61,151 nt of DNA from a virus: positions 1-61,151 of IMG/VR virus record IMGVR_UViG_3300022602_002290; one strand, given 5' to 3'. The notes under the pieces were generated by a model. It was not told the DNA's origin. It saw only the letters and a list, made by a program, of their open reading frames with translations, and did no database searches. Positions 41,018-49,250 of this stretch are shown one piece after another. Made by a program: the position numbers and the translations under genes. The first letter of the stretch is position 1; each line of letters begins with the position of its first letter.

Positions 41018-41367
41018 GCCTGTCTCTCTAACCAAGTTTCTTTTATAGTTTCTGGTTTGAACCAGTCTTGCACAAACTGTTTAACAACTGCTGGATCAAA
41101 CTTTTTACAACTAAACAGATCAATATATCCTTCGCATGTAGCATCCACAAAGTGTGCTGTAATATTGCTCGTTGATATCATTTGCATAGCACTAAACCCT
41201 GCGTTTGGAGTTCTTGGTAACAGATATTCTATCATAGGATCTCCTACAGGAGTCATACCAATCATAGGTATAAGTTTAATAAAAAAATCTTTAATAGAAT
41301 CGTCGCTGGTAATCATATCTCTTTTACACTTACCGCAATCTAGTATTAGGTGATATCCCCAAGTCAT
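41014..41367 (-). CDS. speD: S-adenosylmethionine decarboxylase-like protein
   Basis: 117 residues from the ATG at 41367, which overlaps the SGNH stop as ATGA. MTWGYHLILDCGKC opens as in bacterial and cyanophage SpeD. The processing site reads ISTSNITAHF: the serine that becomes the pyruvoyl group (S67) is kept, but the preceding Glu is Thr and the following His is Asn. C87 in DLFSCKKF matches the catalytic cysteine. SpeD makes the aminopropyl donor for spermidine. No aminopropyltransferase is seen, so decarboxylated SAM might also feed another enzyme in this SAM-heavy island. Confidence 0.8.
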   Translation of the reverse strand: MTWGYHLILDCGKCKRDMITSDDSIKDFFIKLIPMIGMTPVGDPMIEYLLPRTPNAGFSAMQMISTSNITAHFVDATCEGYIDLFSCKKFDPAVVKQFVQDWFKPETIKETWLERQA

Positions 41368-42047
41368 GCTATGTCCTTTAAAATTAATTGTGCTAATGCT
41401 TCGTGTGCATCTTTTCCGTAATGTAGATAAGGCATCCGAGTAAAATTCTTCTCCTTTGCCCAATCGCTATAATTATCGTGTCCTTCAAAATCAAACCAAT
41501 TATCAAAATCGCTTGTTGTATGATTAAGCATTAAATGACAAACATCTTTACATGCCGCATCGACTAGATATGCAAAAGAATCTATATTATCAACAGGGCG
41601 CAATAATTGTTTTACATAGATATCATTGATAGGATTACGCAGATTAGACAGTCTAAGATCTTTTTCAATAGGACCGTACCATTGCATACCTACTTGTAGA
41701 TATCCGTCATCGTCTTGTCCTAATAAGTTCTTTCCGGGATAGTAGAATTCATTCCGGTCAGGAGATGTATAACCAAATAGCACAAGACTATTAGGATGTC
41801 TTTTTAATGCTTGTCCTAACAATCTTAGACTGCGCTGATTACTCCCGCCAGTCATTGCATAATTATAGCAAGGAACCTTTAGTGCTTTTGCAACAATAGC
41901 AGGAAACGCTATCATTTTACCAGGTACATCGGCGGCTTCTAATGATATTTCTCCGCTTAGGTAAAAATCGTAGGTATTAGCATTGGTTAATTCACATCCT
42001 GCGACATGACTATCACCAAATGCAAGGACAGACTCATAGTTTTTCAT
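41364..42047 (-). CDS. SGNH/GDSL hydrolase-like protein
   Basis: 227 residues. Block I is LAFGDSHVAG (S13), block III contains YAMTGGSNQRS, and the C-terminal LHYGKDAHEAL offers the histidine, although the DxxHP form is not exact. Such enzymes deacylate or acylate sugars. A GTTAAATA box lies eight bases before the ATG. It is divergent from the radical SAM pair and coupled by ATGA to SpeD. Confidence 0.65.
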   Translation of the reverse strand: MKNYESVLAFGDSHVAGCELTNANTYDFYLSGEISLEAADVPGKMIAFPAIVAKALKVPCYNYAMTGGSNQRSLRLLGQALKRHPNSLVLFGYTSPDRNEFYYPGKNLLGQDDDGYLQVGMQWYGPIEKDLRLSNLRNPINDIYVKQLLRPVDNIDSFAYLVDAACKDVCHLMLNHTTSDFDNWFDFEGHDNYSDWAKEKNFTRMPYLHYGKDAHEALAQLILKDIA

Positions 42048-42055
42048 TATGTATA

Positions 42056-42063
42056 TATTTAAC
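42056..42063 (-). promoter_or_regulatory. late-type promoter box GTTAAATA
   Basis: Minus-strand box eight bases before the ATG at 42047, predicting a leader of about three bases. It abuts, sharing one base with, the plus-strand box at 42063. Confidence 0.4.
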
Positions 42064-42070
42064 TTAAATA
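42063..42070 (+). promoter_or_regulatory. late-type promoter box CTTAAATA
   Basis: Plus-strand box four bases (CACC) before the ATG at 42075. The two boxes here are the most compact divergent pair in the window. Confidence 0.5.
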
Positions 42071-42074
42071 CACC

Positions 42075-43682
42075 ATGTTCGATGTAATTTTATTTGCAGA
42101 TGCTCCCTACCCACACCATAAGATAAGAGGATATGGCGTACATAGAATAGCCAGCCATATACGTGCTAATGGTTATTCATGTATCGTTATAGATTTTAGT
42201 TCTGCGCTTACATTTGATCTATACAAAGAAATCATAGATCTTACAGTTGGCCCTAACACACTTATGGTAGGATATTCTACTACATGGCTTCCTTATAGGT
42301 ATCCAGAAGCTCCTGGCGAGTTCAGTAATCAAATACCAGGTCATCACATTGGAGAAGAACATGAACTATCTAATAACAAAGAAGATTTAAAAGATTGGAA
42401 AAAAAATAACCTAGTCTTTAAATTTGGCCTTAATGAAGTTGACGAATGGTTAAAATATCCAAAGTCTATTAATCCTAATTTGAAAATAGTGTTAGGCGGA
42501 GCTAAGGCTGATTTTTACATGGACTTACAAAATGTAGATCATGTTATATTTGGTATAGCAGAAACTATGACGATTGATCTGCTAGATAAACTCAGTGGTA
42601 AAACAAAACGTATTTTCAACAAATACATTGATCACGATCGTAAAGCTCACGCACCAACTTGGGATTTTAGAGAAAGCAAAACAACTTACACTGATTTAGA
42701 TTTCCTCCAACCACAGGAAACACTTGTACTAGAAGTTGGTAGAGGCTGTAGATTTAAATGTGCATTTTGTAATTTTCCGCTAATTGGACAGAAAAATGTC
42801 AACGACTATCTAAAGCATCCTAGCATAGTTAGAGACGAGTTATTAGAAAACTATGAACGTTGGGGGACTACCAAATACTTTATTGTAGATGACACATTTA
42901 ATGACAGCACAGAAAAATTAGAAATGATGGTAAAGGTAATGCGCGATTTACCTTTTGATATTAAGTTTTGGTGCTATACTCGTATTGACTTGTTAGCCGC
43001 ACACCCTGAACAGATAGAGCTAATGAAAGAACTAGGAGTGGCCGAAACATTCTTTGGACTAGAAACATTTAACGATAAAAGCAGTAAGACTATTGGAAAA
43101 GGCATGCCCAATAGCAGACGTAAAGATACTTTATACAAAGCAAAAGAGATATGGGGAGATCGTGTTTATATGGAGGGTGGCTTTATGATAGGACTGCCGT
43201 ATGAAACACAAGCCAGCTGGAGAGAAACAGTTGAATGGTTAAAACGAGAAGACTGTCCTCTAGATATATCAACATGCTATCCTGTAAACATCATTAAAAA
43301 GACAGAGCGCAATCAATGGTTTCCAACCAGTTGGTTTGATAATAACTATGAACAGTTTGGGTATTACTTTCCAAACGAAGGAATAGATGGCCTGCTTACA
43401 TGGCACAAAGATGATGATACTGATATCAATACATTCGTTAAGGCACAAGAAATAGCAGATGCTACTACAAAAGAGTTGGCTCCTTATCAACGTCCTCGTA
43501 AGGGAGATTTTTATGCCAGTTCATTTAACCATCCTATACTAAAAAATAGAGAAGCAACATTAGATATGACAGACCAAGATTATAATCAAATGGTATATAA
43601 TATAGATTTTGATAATTTATTTTATGAATCGGCCCATCAGGAATATTTTAATCTATTGTTGAAAAAATTAAAAAATGTTTAA
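42075..43682 (+). CDS. B12-domain-type radical SAM protein
   Basis: 535 residues. The first 165 residues have the Rossmann-like layout of cobalamin-binding domains (RGYGVHRIASHIRANGY, then IVLGGAKADFY), but without a DxHxxG motif, so cobalamin may bind base-off or not at all. The radical SAM ligands are C225, C229 and C232 (CRFKCAFC), and IVDDTFND and MIGLPYET follow as in the B12-dependent class. The C-terminal 150 residues are family-specific. The next gene is a tandem paralog that it overlaps by eight bases. Confidence 0.8.
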   Translation: MFDVILFADAPYPHHKIRGYGVHRIASHIRANGYSCIVIDFSSALTFDLYKEIIDLTVGPNTLMVGYSTTWLPYRYPEAPGEFSNQIPGHHIGEEHELSNNKEDLKDWKKNNLVFKFGLNEVDEWLKYPKSINPNLKIVLGGAKADFYMDLQNVDHVIFGIAETMTIDLLDKLSGKTKRIFNKYIDHDRKAHAPTWDFRESKTTYTDLDFLQPQETLVLEVGRGCRFKCAFCNFPLIGQKNVNDYLKHPSIVRDELLENYERWGTTKYFIVDDTFNDSTEKLEMMVKVMRDLPFDIKFWCYTRIDLLAAHPEQIELMKELGVAETFFGLETFNDKSSKTIGKGMPNSRRKDTLYKAKEIWGDRVYMEGGFMIGLPYETQASWRETVEWLKREDCPLDISTCYPVNIIKKTERNQWFPTSWFDNNYEQFGYYFPNEGIDGLLTWHKDDDTDINTFVKAQEIADATTKELAPYQRPRKGDFYASSFNHPILKNREATLDMTDQDYNQMVYNIDFDNLFYESAHQEYFNLLLKKLKNV

Positions 43683-45291
43683 TGTAATAATCTTTACAGA
43701 CACTCCAGAACCGTTAACCAAAACTAGGGGGTACGGCTCGCACAGACTTGCTTCGCAAATAAGAAGCGAAGGATATACCTGCTTGGTTGTAGATTTTATA
43801 TCTGCAATGACTTACGACATGTATAAAGAAATCTTAAACAATGCTGTAGGACCAGAAACTTATGTTGTAGGGTTTAGTTCATCGTGGCTTCCTTATCTTA
43901 TGTTAGAAGGAGAAGCTCCGCAAACTGCTGATCCAGGAAGAGAAGTCGATAAGCGTAGAAGAGGTAGTGATGAGATACTATTAAAAACTAATGTTGAAGA
44001 TCCGTTTAATGGGTCGTTGCTAACTGCATTTATTAATAAGCATGCAGGCCAATGGTTTAATTATATAAAAGAACTAAATCCTAAAACCAAAATAGTGCTA
44101 GGCGGAAATAAAATTGATTGGTATACAGATATAAAAGAAGCCGATCATTTTATGATAGGACTATCCGAGACTATGATGTTAGACTTACTTGACTCACTCA
44201 GTAAAAAAGGTCCTAAGAGAATATTCAACAGAGTAATAGAACACGATACTCGTGCTAGATTGCCTAGATGGGATTTTAGAGAAAGTACAACATCTTATAC
44301 AGAATATGATTTTATCAAACCTAATGAAACTCTGAGCTTAGAGCTTTCAAGAGGATGTAGATATAAATGCACCTATTGTTCATATCCTATGATTGGACAA
44401 AAGAATATGCATGATTATCTAAAGTATCCTGAAACATTAAAAAGAGAGCTACTAGAAAATTATGAAAGATGGGGAACTACACAGTATTATTTTATGGACG
44501 ACACATTTAATGATACTACTGAAAAGTTACAATCATTCTTAGATGTTGTTAACTCGTTGCCCTTTAAGATTAGTTTTTGGTGCTACTTACGATTAGATGT
44601 ATTAGCAGTACATCCTGAACAGATACACATACTAAAAGAATTAGGGGTTGGTCAGTGCTACATGGGCATAGAAACATTCCACGATAAAGCAGGTAAGGCT
44701 ATTGGAAAAGGTATGTCGGCTAAACGTAGGAAAGAAACACTTAAACTATGTCAAGAAATATGGGGACCCGATGTAAGCATACAAGCAGGCTTCATAGTAG
44801 GTTTACCACACGAGTCCTCTGATTCTATATATGAAACAGCAAAGTATCTATCTGAGCCTGATTGTCCTATAACACAAGGATGGATATTCTCTTTAAGTAT
44901 TGTAGGAAATCACGACTTATCCAAATATGTTTACAAAAGCGAATTTGATACTAATCATGAGAAATATGGTTACAAGATTCCTAACCCAGATAGATTCTGG
45001 GAATGGTACAAGGAAGATGAAACCGATATTACCAGCTGGAAGGTAGCAGAAGCCATTAGTGCAAAAGCACACGAAACTATCGTTAATAAAGTATATAAAG
45101 GTGACTTCTATAAAGCATCTCTAAAACACCCTGTGCTATCGAATAGACAGCTAACTATGTCGATGACAGATAAAGAGTACAAGGATCTTATCGATTCAAT
45201 CGATCAACTAAAACTGTACACAGATACTGTGATGGAAGATTACTTCAATCCTCTAATACAAAAACTAAAAAATGACAATACCGCTAAATGA
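43675..45291 (+). CDS. B12-domain-type radical SAM protein (tandem paralog)
   Basis: 538 residues, aligned with its upstream neighbour along its whole length: TRGYGSHRLASQIRSEGY, IVLGGNKIDWY, C228, C232 and C235 (CRYKCTYC), DDTFNDTTEKL and GLPHES. Again there is no DxHxxG. A 20-residue insertion (about 85-105) is specific to this copy. Two neighbouring homologs suggest two successive methylations or C-C bond steps on one substrate. Its end overlaps the next radical SAM gene by 20 bases. Confidence 0.8.
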   Translation: MFNVIIFTDTPEPLTKTRGYGSHRLASQIRSEGYTCLVVDFISAMTYDMYKEILNNAVGPETYVVGFSSSWLPYLMLEGEAPQTADPGREVDKRRRGSDEILLKTNVEDPFNGSLLTAFINKHAGQWFNYIKELNPKTKIVLGGNKIDWYTDIKEADHFMIGLSETMMLDLLDSLSKKGPKRIFNRVIEHDTRARLPRWDFRESTTSYTEYDFIKPNETLSLELSRGCRYKCTYCSYPMIGQKNMHDYLKYPETLKRELLENYERWGTTQYYFMDDTFNDTTEKLQSFLDVVNSLPFKISFWCYLRLDVLAVHPEQIHILKELGVGQCYMGIETFHDKAGKAIGKGMSAKRRKETLKLCQEIWGPDVSIQAGFIVGLPHESSDSIYETAKYLSEPDCPITQGWIFSLSIVGNHDLSKYVYKSEFDTNHEKYGYKIPNPDRFWEWYKEDETDITSWKVAEAISAKAHETIVNKVYKGDFYKASLKHPVLSNRQLTMSMTDKEYKDLIDSIDQLKLYTDTVMEDYFNPLIQKLKNDNTAK

Positions 45292-46225
45292 AATAAAAAG
45301 TTTTGGACAACAGACATTACTAGATAATCCTAGGTTTAATGTTAGTTGGATATTAGGTAGATTTTGTAATTATAAATGTTCTTACTGTTGGCCATATGCC
45401 AGATCCGATAAGCCAGACTATGCAGAGTTAGAAGTTTATAAAACTGCTGTAAATGAAATAAAGAGACAGGCCGGAGAAAATGGATTCACCGAATTCCACT
45501 GGAGCTTCAGCGGGGGAGAACCTACTGCGTACAAGCATCTTTTAGAACTAATCAAACATCTTGATGAGACCACAAGTTTCTATCAAAGCATACACATGAC
45601 TACTAATTTAAGTCCAGGCCTAAATTGGTGGAGAAGTTGGCATTATGCTACAGAAATGCTACAAAGACGAAGCATTACTGCCAGTTTTCATGCAGAATTT
45701 GCAAAAGAAAATGAGTTTGCTGAAAAGTGCTTACAGTTAATGTATGACAGGGTTCATGTTACAATTAATCAAGTTATGGTTCCTGAAAAGTTTTACGAAA
45801 CATTAGAACGTTGCGAGCGTTTTAGATCTCGCGGTATCAATGTTACGCTAAAACCGCAAAGCAACGATACTGCTACTGCTATTGTTCAAGGATACACGCC
45901 TGAAATGATTAGCATCATGCAGAATGATTTTGAACAGCAAGAAGGATATCAAATTAGGCTAACTGACGGAATTAACAACTACTTTATTGATCAAGCAGAA
46001 CGATTCAATGCATTAGGGTTTAACAAATTTAAAGGTTGGAAATGCTCTGCAGGGTTTCAAGGGTTAATTATTAGAGGAAATGAAGTAAAGCGTGGATATT
46101 CTTGCAAGGAAGAGTCTATAGGAACACTAGAAAAATTTAATCTGCTGAGATCTCCTACTTTATGTGTTACAGACAGTTGCGTAAGCTCTGCAGACAGCAA
46201 GATGCCCAAATACAGGATTGAATAA
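45272..46225 (+). CDS. radical SAM protein with C-terminal cysteine module
   Basis: 317 residues. C32, C36 and C39 (CNYKCSYC) lie after the strand NVSWILGRF; FSGGEPTAYK is the SAM site. The C-terminus carries WKCSAGFQGLIIR, SCKEESIGTLEKF and CVTDSCVSSAD, which match the C-terminal module of the protein at 20978 (CNAG, GSLGNIYEG, CTRDWC). The two are paralogs about 25 kb apart on opposite strands. It is the last gene of the plus-strand radical SAM trio. Confidence 0.8.
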   Translation: MTIPLNEIKSFGQQTLLDNPRFNVSWILGRFCNYKCSYCWPYARSDKPDYAELEVYKTAVNEIKRQAGENGFTEFHWSFSGGEPTAYKHLLELIKHLDETTSFYQSIHMTTNLSPGLNWWRSWHYATEMLQRRSITASFHAEFAKENEFAEKCLQLMYDRVHVTINQVMVPEKFYETLERCERFRSRGINVTLKPQSNDTATAIVQGYTPEMISIMQNDFEQQEGYQIRLTDGINNYFIDQAERFNALGFNKFKGWKCSAGFQGLIIRGNEVKRGYSCKEESIGTLEKFNLLRSPTLCVTDSCVSSADSKMPKYRIE

Positions 46226-46228
46226 ATA
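46221..46228 (+). promoter_or_regulatory. late-type promoter box AATAAATA
   Basis: Overlaps the stop codon of the radical SAM gene and faces the gene at 46249, giving a short leader of about 15 bases. Confidence 0.45.
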
Positions 46229-46248
46229 AACGTAGAAACGGATCACTT

Positions 46249-46977
46249 ATGCTAGATATACTAAAAAACAAAATCCTAACCTGGACTCCAGAAGCCGCTG
46301 ATACTTTTTTCCAAGGAACAATTAGATATTCCTATCTAGGCGGACGGATTTGGGAAATTGCACCAACTGGGTATTATCTATGGTCGTCTGACTACGCAGG
46401 ATACTTTGACAACAATGGTAAAACTTATGAACTATTTGTTAAAGACAACGAAGCAGACATAACATTCAAGCAAACTTTAAGCAACTATGTTGACAATTCT
46501 GGCGCTGTTAAAATAGAAAAGCCCACACTAATACAGTCAGTTAATATGTTTGGTCTAGTTTGTACCTATGTTGAGCAACAGCGTCCTTATAATTCGCATG
46601 GTATTAATTTGATGAACATGATCGCTGTTCCTAATAATTTTGAAGATAATTATCTACAAATAATACAGCAAGCAATTTTATCATATGAAAAATTAGTAAC
46701 AGCTATTGATATTATGCAAGGCAATGAGACCTCTGGCACTTATCCTAATGCGGTATGGGATTCATACTTCTTAGATCCAGTAACTCAAAACATATTTTGG
46801 GCTGGACCAATGGAGTTTATTTGTAATAGACAGGACTCTATACAAATAATGCAGGCTTCAACTGCGTATGCAGATACATTTGTTCAACAAGTGTGCGGGC
46901 ATACTAACGCTAGATCTATCCAAGCCGATTTAAATAATTTTATAAAAACACAATGTACAATACTTCAACTTCCTTAA
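46249..46977 (+). CDS. unrecognised protein, possibly structural
   Basis: 242 residues, no family recognised. It is rich in aromatic residues and has a regular mixed fold (YSYLGGRIWEIAPTGYYLWSS, cited as GGRIWEIAPTGYYLW, near 30-44). One region, AVWDSYFLDPVTQNIFWAG, vaguely resembles a kinase C-lobe but lacks catalytic residues. A late-type box precedes it and a coiled-coil protein follows with a 25-base overlap, so both may be late particle or chaperone proteins. Confidence 0.5.
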   Translation: MLDILKNKILTWTPEAADTFFQGTIRYSYLGGRIWEIAPTGYYLWSSDYAGYFDNNGKTYELFVKDNEADITFKQTLSNYVDNSGAVKIEKPTLIQSVNMFGLVCTYVEQQRPYNSHGINLMNMIAVPNNFEDNYLQIIQQAILSYEKLVTAIDIMQGNETSGTYPNAVWDSYFLDPVTQNIFWAGPMEFICNRQDSIQIMQASTAYADTFVQQVCGHTNARSIQADLNNFIKTQCTILQLP

Positions 46978-47729
46978 TAGATTTTACAGTTCAAGACAAC
47001 GGATCGCAAGTATTCAGCGGCAAGATTCCCTATAATCTGTTAAATCATCTTACAGAAATTTTAGGATTTTCTAAAAACAATAGAGTAATAACATATAACA
47101 TCGACGGCAATTCTTTTAGTTTCAAAGGACCTGGAGATGATATTCTTTCAACAGGAACAGATGATCCTTCTCATTTTTCAAGATTAGTATATGACGGTGT
47201 TCAACACGCCAATGCTTTATATCAGCAAGCTCTACAAGATAGAAATTCATATGAGTTAATGCAACAACAACTAGATCAAGAAAAAATGACATTTGAAGCT
47301 AATGAAGCACAACGATTAACAGTAGAGGCATTTGATAATTTTAAAGAAATGCTAATTGCTCAGAAACAATTAACTGAAGAGCAAGCCCAATTAGCTGAAG
47401 CAGAAAAATTAAGACAAGATGAAAATAGAATAGCTCTTGTTAGAAGTATAGCATTAGATCCTTCAACAGCACCAGATGCACTACAATCTGAGTTTGGTCA
47501 AACAGGTGATGTAAGAAGACAGATAGCCGCTGTTATGACTGCCAATGTTGAAATTTCAAAATTAGTAGCGGCAGTCAATCCTATGTATTGGATGTCTAGT
47601 TATGAAATTATGTCAGTACTAGGATCTCAGTGTTCCGAAAATCAAAGCCTAGCACGTATAGTAGCAAATCAATTACCAGACGATAGTAATTTGAAAAAGA
47701 TGCTAACCAATTTTGGTTGGGTCAACTAA
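46953..47729 (+). CDS. coiled-coil protein, possibly structural
   Basis: 258 residues. A beta-rich N-terminal 90 residues (GSQVFSGKIPYNLLNHL, then NIDGNSFSFKGPGDD) are followed by a long charged heptad region (about 100-165: RNSYELMQQQLDQEKM, QKQLTEEQAQLAEAEKL) and a helical end (SLARIVANQLPDD). This looks like an elongated oligomeric late protein, such as a fibre or assembly factor. No homolog is recognised. It converges with the carbamoyltransferase gene, overlapping by eight bases. Confidence 0.55.
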   Translation: MYNTSTSLIDFTVQDNGSQVFSGKIPYNLLNHLTEILGFSKNNRVITYNIDGNSFSFKGPGDDILSTGTDDPSHFSRLVYDGVQHANALYQQALQDRNSYELMQQQLDQEKMTFEANEAQRLTVEAFDNFKEMLIAQKQLTEEQAQLAEAEKLRQDENRIALVRSIALDPSTAPDALQSEFGQTGDVRRQIAAVMTANVEISKLVAAVNPMYWMSSYEIMSVLGSQCSENQSLARIVANQLPDDSNLKKMLTNFGWVN

Positions 47730-49176
47730 ACACTTTAACTTTATATAAACTTTCAAAGTTACGTGCATCAGTAGTATTATTCACCATAGGTTTTCCTTTA
47801 ACATTAAGGCTGGTGTTTAACAACATAGGACATCCTGTCCGAGCATACCATAATTCTAAGAGTTGTCTGAAAGGTGATCCATCTTTTGGGACTGTTTGTA
47901 CACGAGATGTCCCGTCAGCATGAACGATAGCAGGAAATAAGTCAGGAACCCTACAACGAGCGATGACTTGCATATACCTACTGTTATTCCAACCGCTAGG
48001 CATATCAAAGTAAGTGTCACATAGCTCCTCCAAAATTGCGGGAGCAAATGGTCTAAATTGTTGTCGTTGTTTAATTGCATTTACTTTATCCTTTATATCC
48101 GGACCTCTAGGATCCGCTAACAAACTTCTATTACCTAAAGCACGTGGACCAAACTCTGCTCGTCCCCTAGCAAGTCCGCAAATTTTATTTTCTTCCAGAT
48201 AAGTTACGATCTTATCGTTAGTAGTTGTGCCGCCCATATCGTGTCCTAGATAAGGACCTGGCCATTCAATATGCATTTTGTCTACTGCTAATACTGAACC
48301 TACTGCGCTACCTGCATCACCAGGTGCTGGCATTATCCATGTCTTATCAAAATACTTTCCTGTAAGACGATTAGCAACACAATTTAATGCACAGCCTCCG
48401 CTCAACACTAGATTTTTACTTTTAGTTAGACGCTTGGCTTTTATTAGTAAGTGTTCAAAATAGTCTTCATATATCTTTTGTGTAGTAGCCGCTATATCAA
48501 AATCGCTTGCATCCGGCTTGTAGTCTTTAACGCCTCTATGACAGTTACGAATAAATTTTAAATTTCCGTAGTTGTCTATAAAGTCGTGGCTCATATCAAA
48601 ATATAGTTTACTTGCGTCCCCGTATGCTGACATTCCCATTAGAATATATTCTTCTTCGTTAGGTTTCAATCCTACACGCTGAGTCATTGCACTATAAAAT
48701 AATCCAATAGAATGCGGATAGATTAGGCTCCATAACTTCTTAAGTTTGTTTCCTTGGCCTTCCCAGATTGTGGCAGTTTCAAACTCTCCTATAGCGTCAA
48801 TAACAATAACACAGGCGTTGTCCCAACCGCTGGTATAATAGCCGCCAGCCGCATGACTATGATGATGTCCGGCAAATTCTAATTTTGTAGTGGGTAGATA
48901 CTCTTTTAGATATCTTCTGATGTTGTTTTCTTTAAGACGCAATCCTTGTCCTGCTGTAAATTGGCGCAGGGTTTTTAACAAGGGCTTTTCATACCAAACA
49001 ATTCTATCTGGTGTAAGTCCACGAAAGTGTAGATCGTATATTAAATCTTTATTCAGATCAGGGTCATTTTTTATACCGCTGTATCTTTCAGTCTCGGAAG
49101 CAAATATCAGTCGCTGATCAGCATATACAGCAACTGCCGCATTATGACTATTAGCTGATATGCCCCAGGTAATCAT
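47722..49176 (-). CDS. O-carbamoyltransferase (NodU/CmcH family)
   Basis: 484 residues. The N-terminal half has the Kae1-like fold with the metal site in FAGHHHSHAAGGYY, the first strand ISANSHNAAVAVY, and GMSAYG. The C-terminal YrdC-like half carries ARGRAEFGPRALGNRS and QFRPFAPAI, the family's carbamoyl-AMP and acceptor motifs. These enzymes move a carbamoyl group from carbamoyl phosphate to a sugar or antibiotic hydroxyl. Within the glycosyltransferase block it probably decorates a sugar. The start overlaps the stop of a 25-residue ORF (ATGA). Confidence 0.9.
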   Translation of the reverse strand: MITWGISANSHNAAVAVYADQRLIFASETERYSGIKNDPDLNKDLIYDLHFRGLTPDRIVWYEKPLLKTLRQFTAGQGLRLKENNIRRYLKEYLPTTKLEFAGHHHSHAAGGYYTSGWDNACVIVIDAIGEFETATIWEGQGNKLKKLWSLIYPHSIGLFYSAMTQRVGLKPNEEEYILMGMSAYGDASKLYFDMSHDFIDNYGNLKFIRNCHRGVKDYKPDASDFDIAATTQKIYEDYFEHLLIKAKRLTKSKNLVLSGGCALNCVANRLTGKYFDKTWIMPAPGDAGSAVGSVLAVDKMHIEWPGPYLGHDMGGTTTNDKIVTYLEENKICGLARGRAEFGPRALGNRSLLADPRGPDIKDKVNAIKQRQQFRPFAPAILEELCDTYFDMPSGWNNSRYMQVIARCRVPDLFPAIVHADGTSRVQTVPKDGSPFRQLLELWYARTGCPMLLNTSLNVKGKPMVNNTTDARNFESLYKVKVFS

Positions 49177-49250
49177 TTGTATATATAAGGATCACGCATT
49201 CGTAACTGTTTAATGCGTTTGCGTTCTCTATACCAATGCAGTGGATTCAT
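49173..49250 (-). CDS. 25-residue basic peptide upstream of the carbamoyltransferase
   Basis: A short ORF opening MNPLHWYRERKRIKQL and ending in YIYK, with nine Arg or Lys residues. Its TGA overlaps the carbamoyltransferase ATG (ATGA) and its start lies 23 bases inside the preceding glycosyltransferase gene, so it fills the gap in an otherwise continuous overlapping operon. Every other junction in this operon is also coupled, which supports translation. The function is unknown. Confidence 0.5.
   Translation of the reverse strand: MNPLHWYRERKRIKQLRMRDPYIYK

Noticed and set aside
13404-46225. A classical RiPP cluster with a precursor peptide
   Set aside because: Radical SAM/SPASM genes are present, but no short ORF with a leader and repeated core lies next to them; the small ORFs found are elsewhere.
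46249-46977. Protein kinase
   Set aside because: Only one short segment vaguely resembles a kinase lobe and no catalytic residue is in place.
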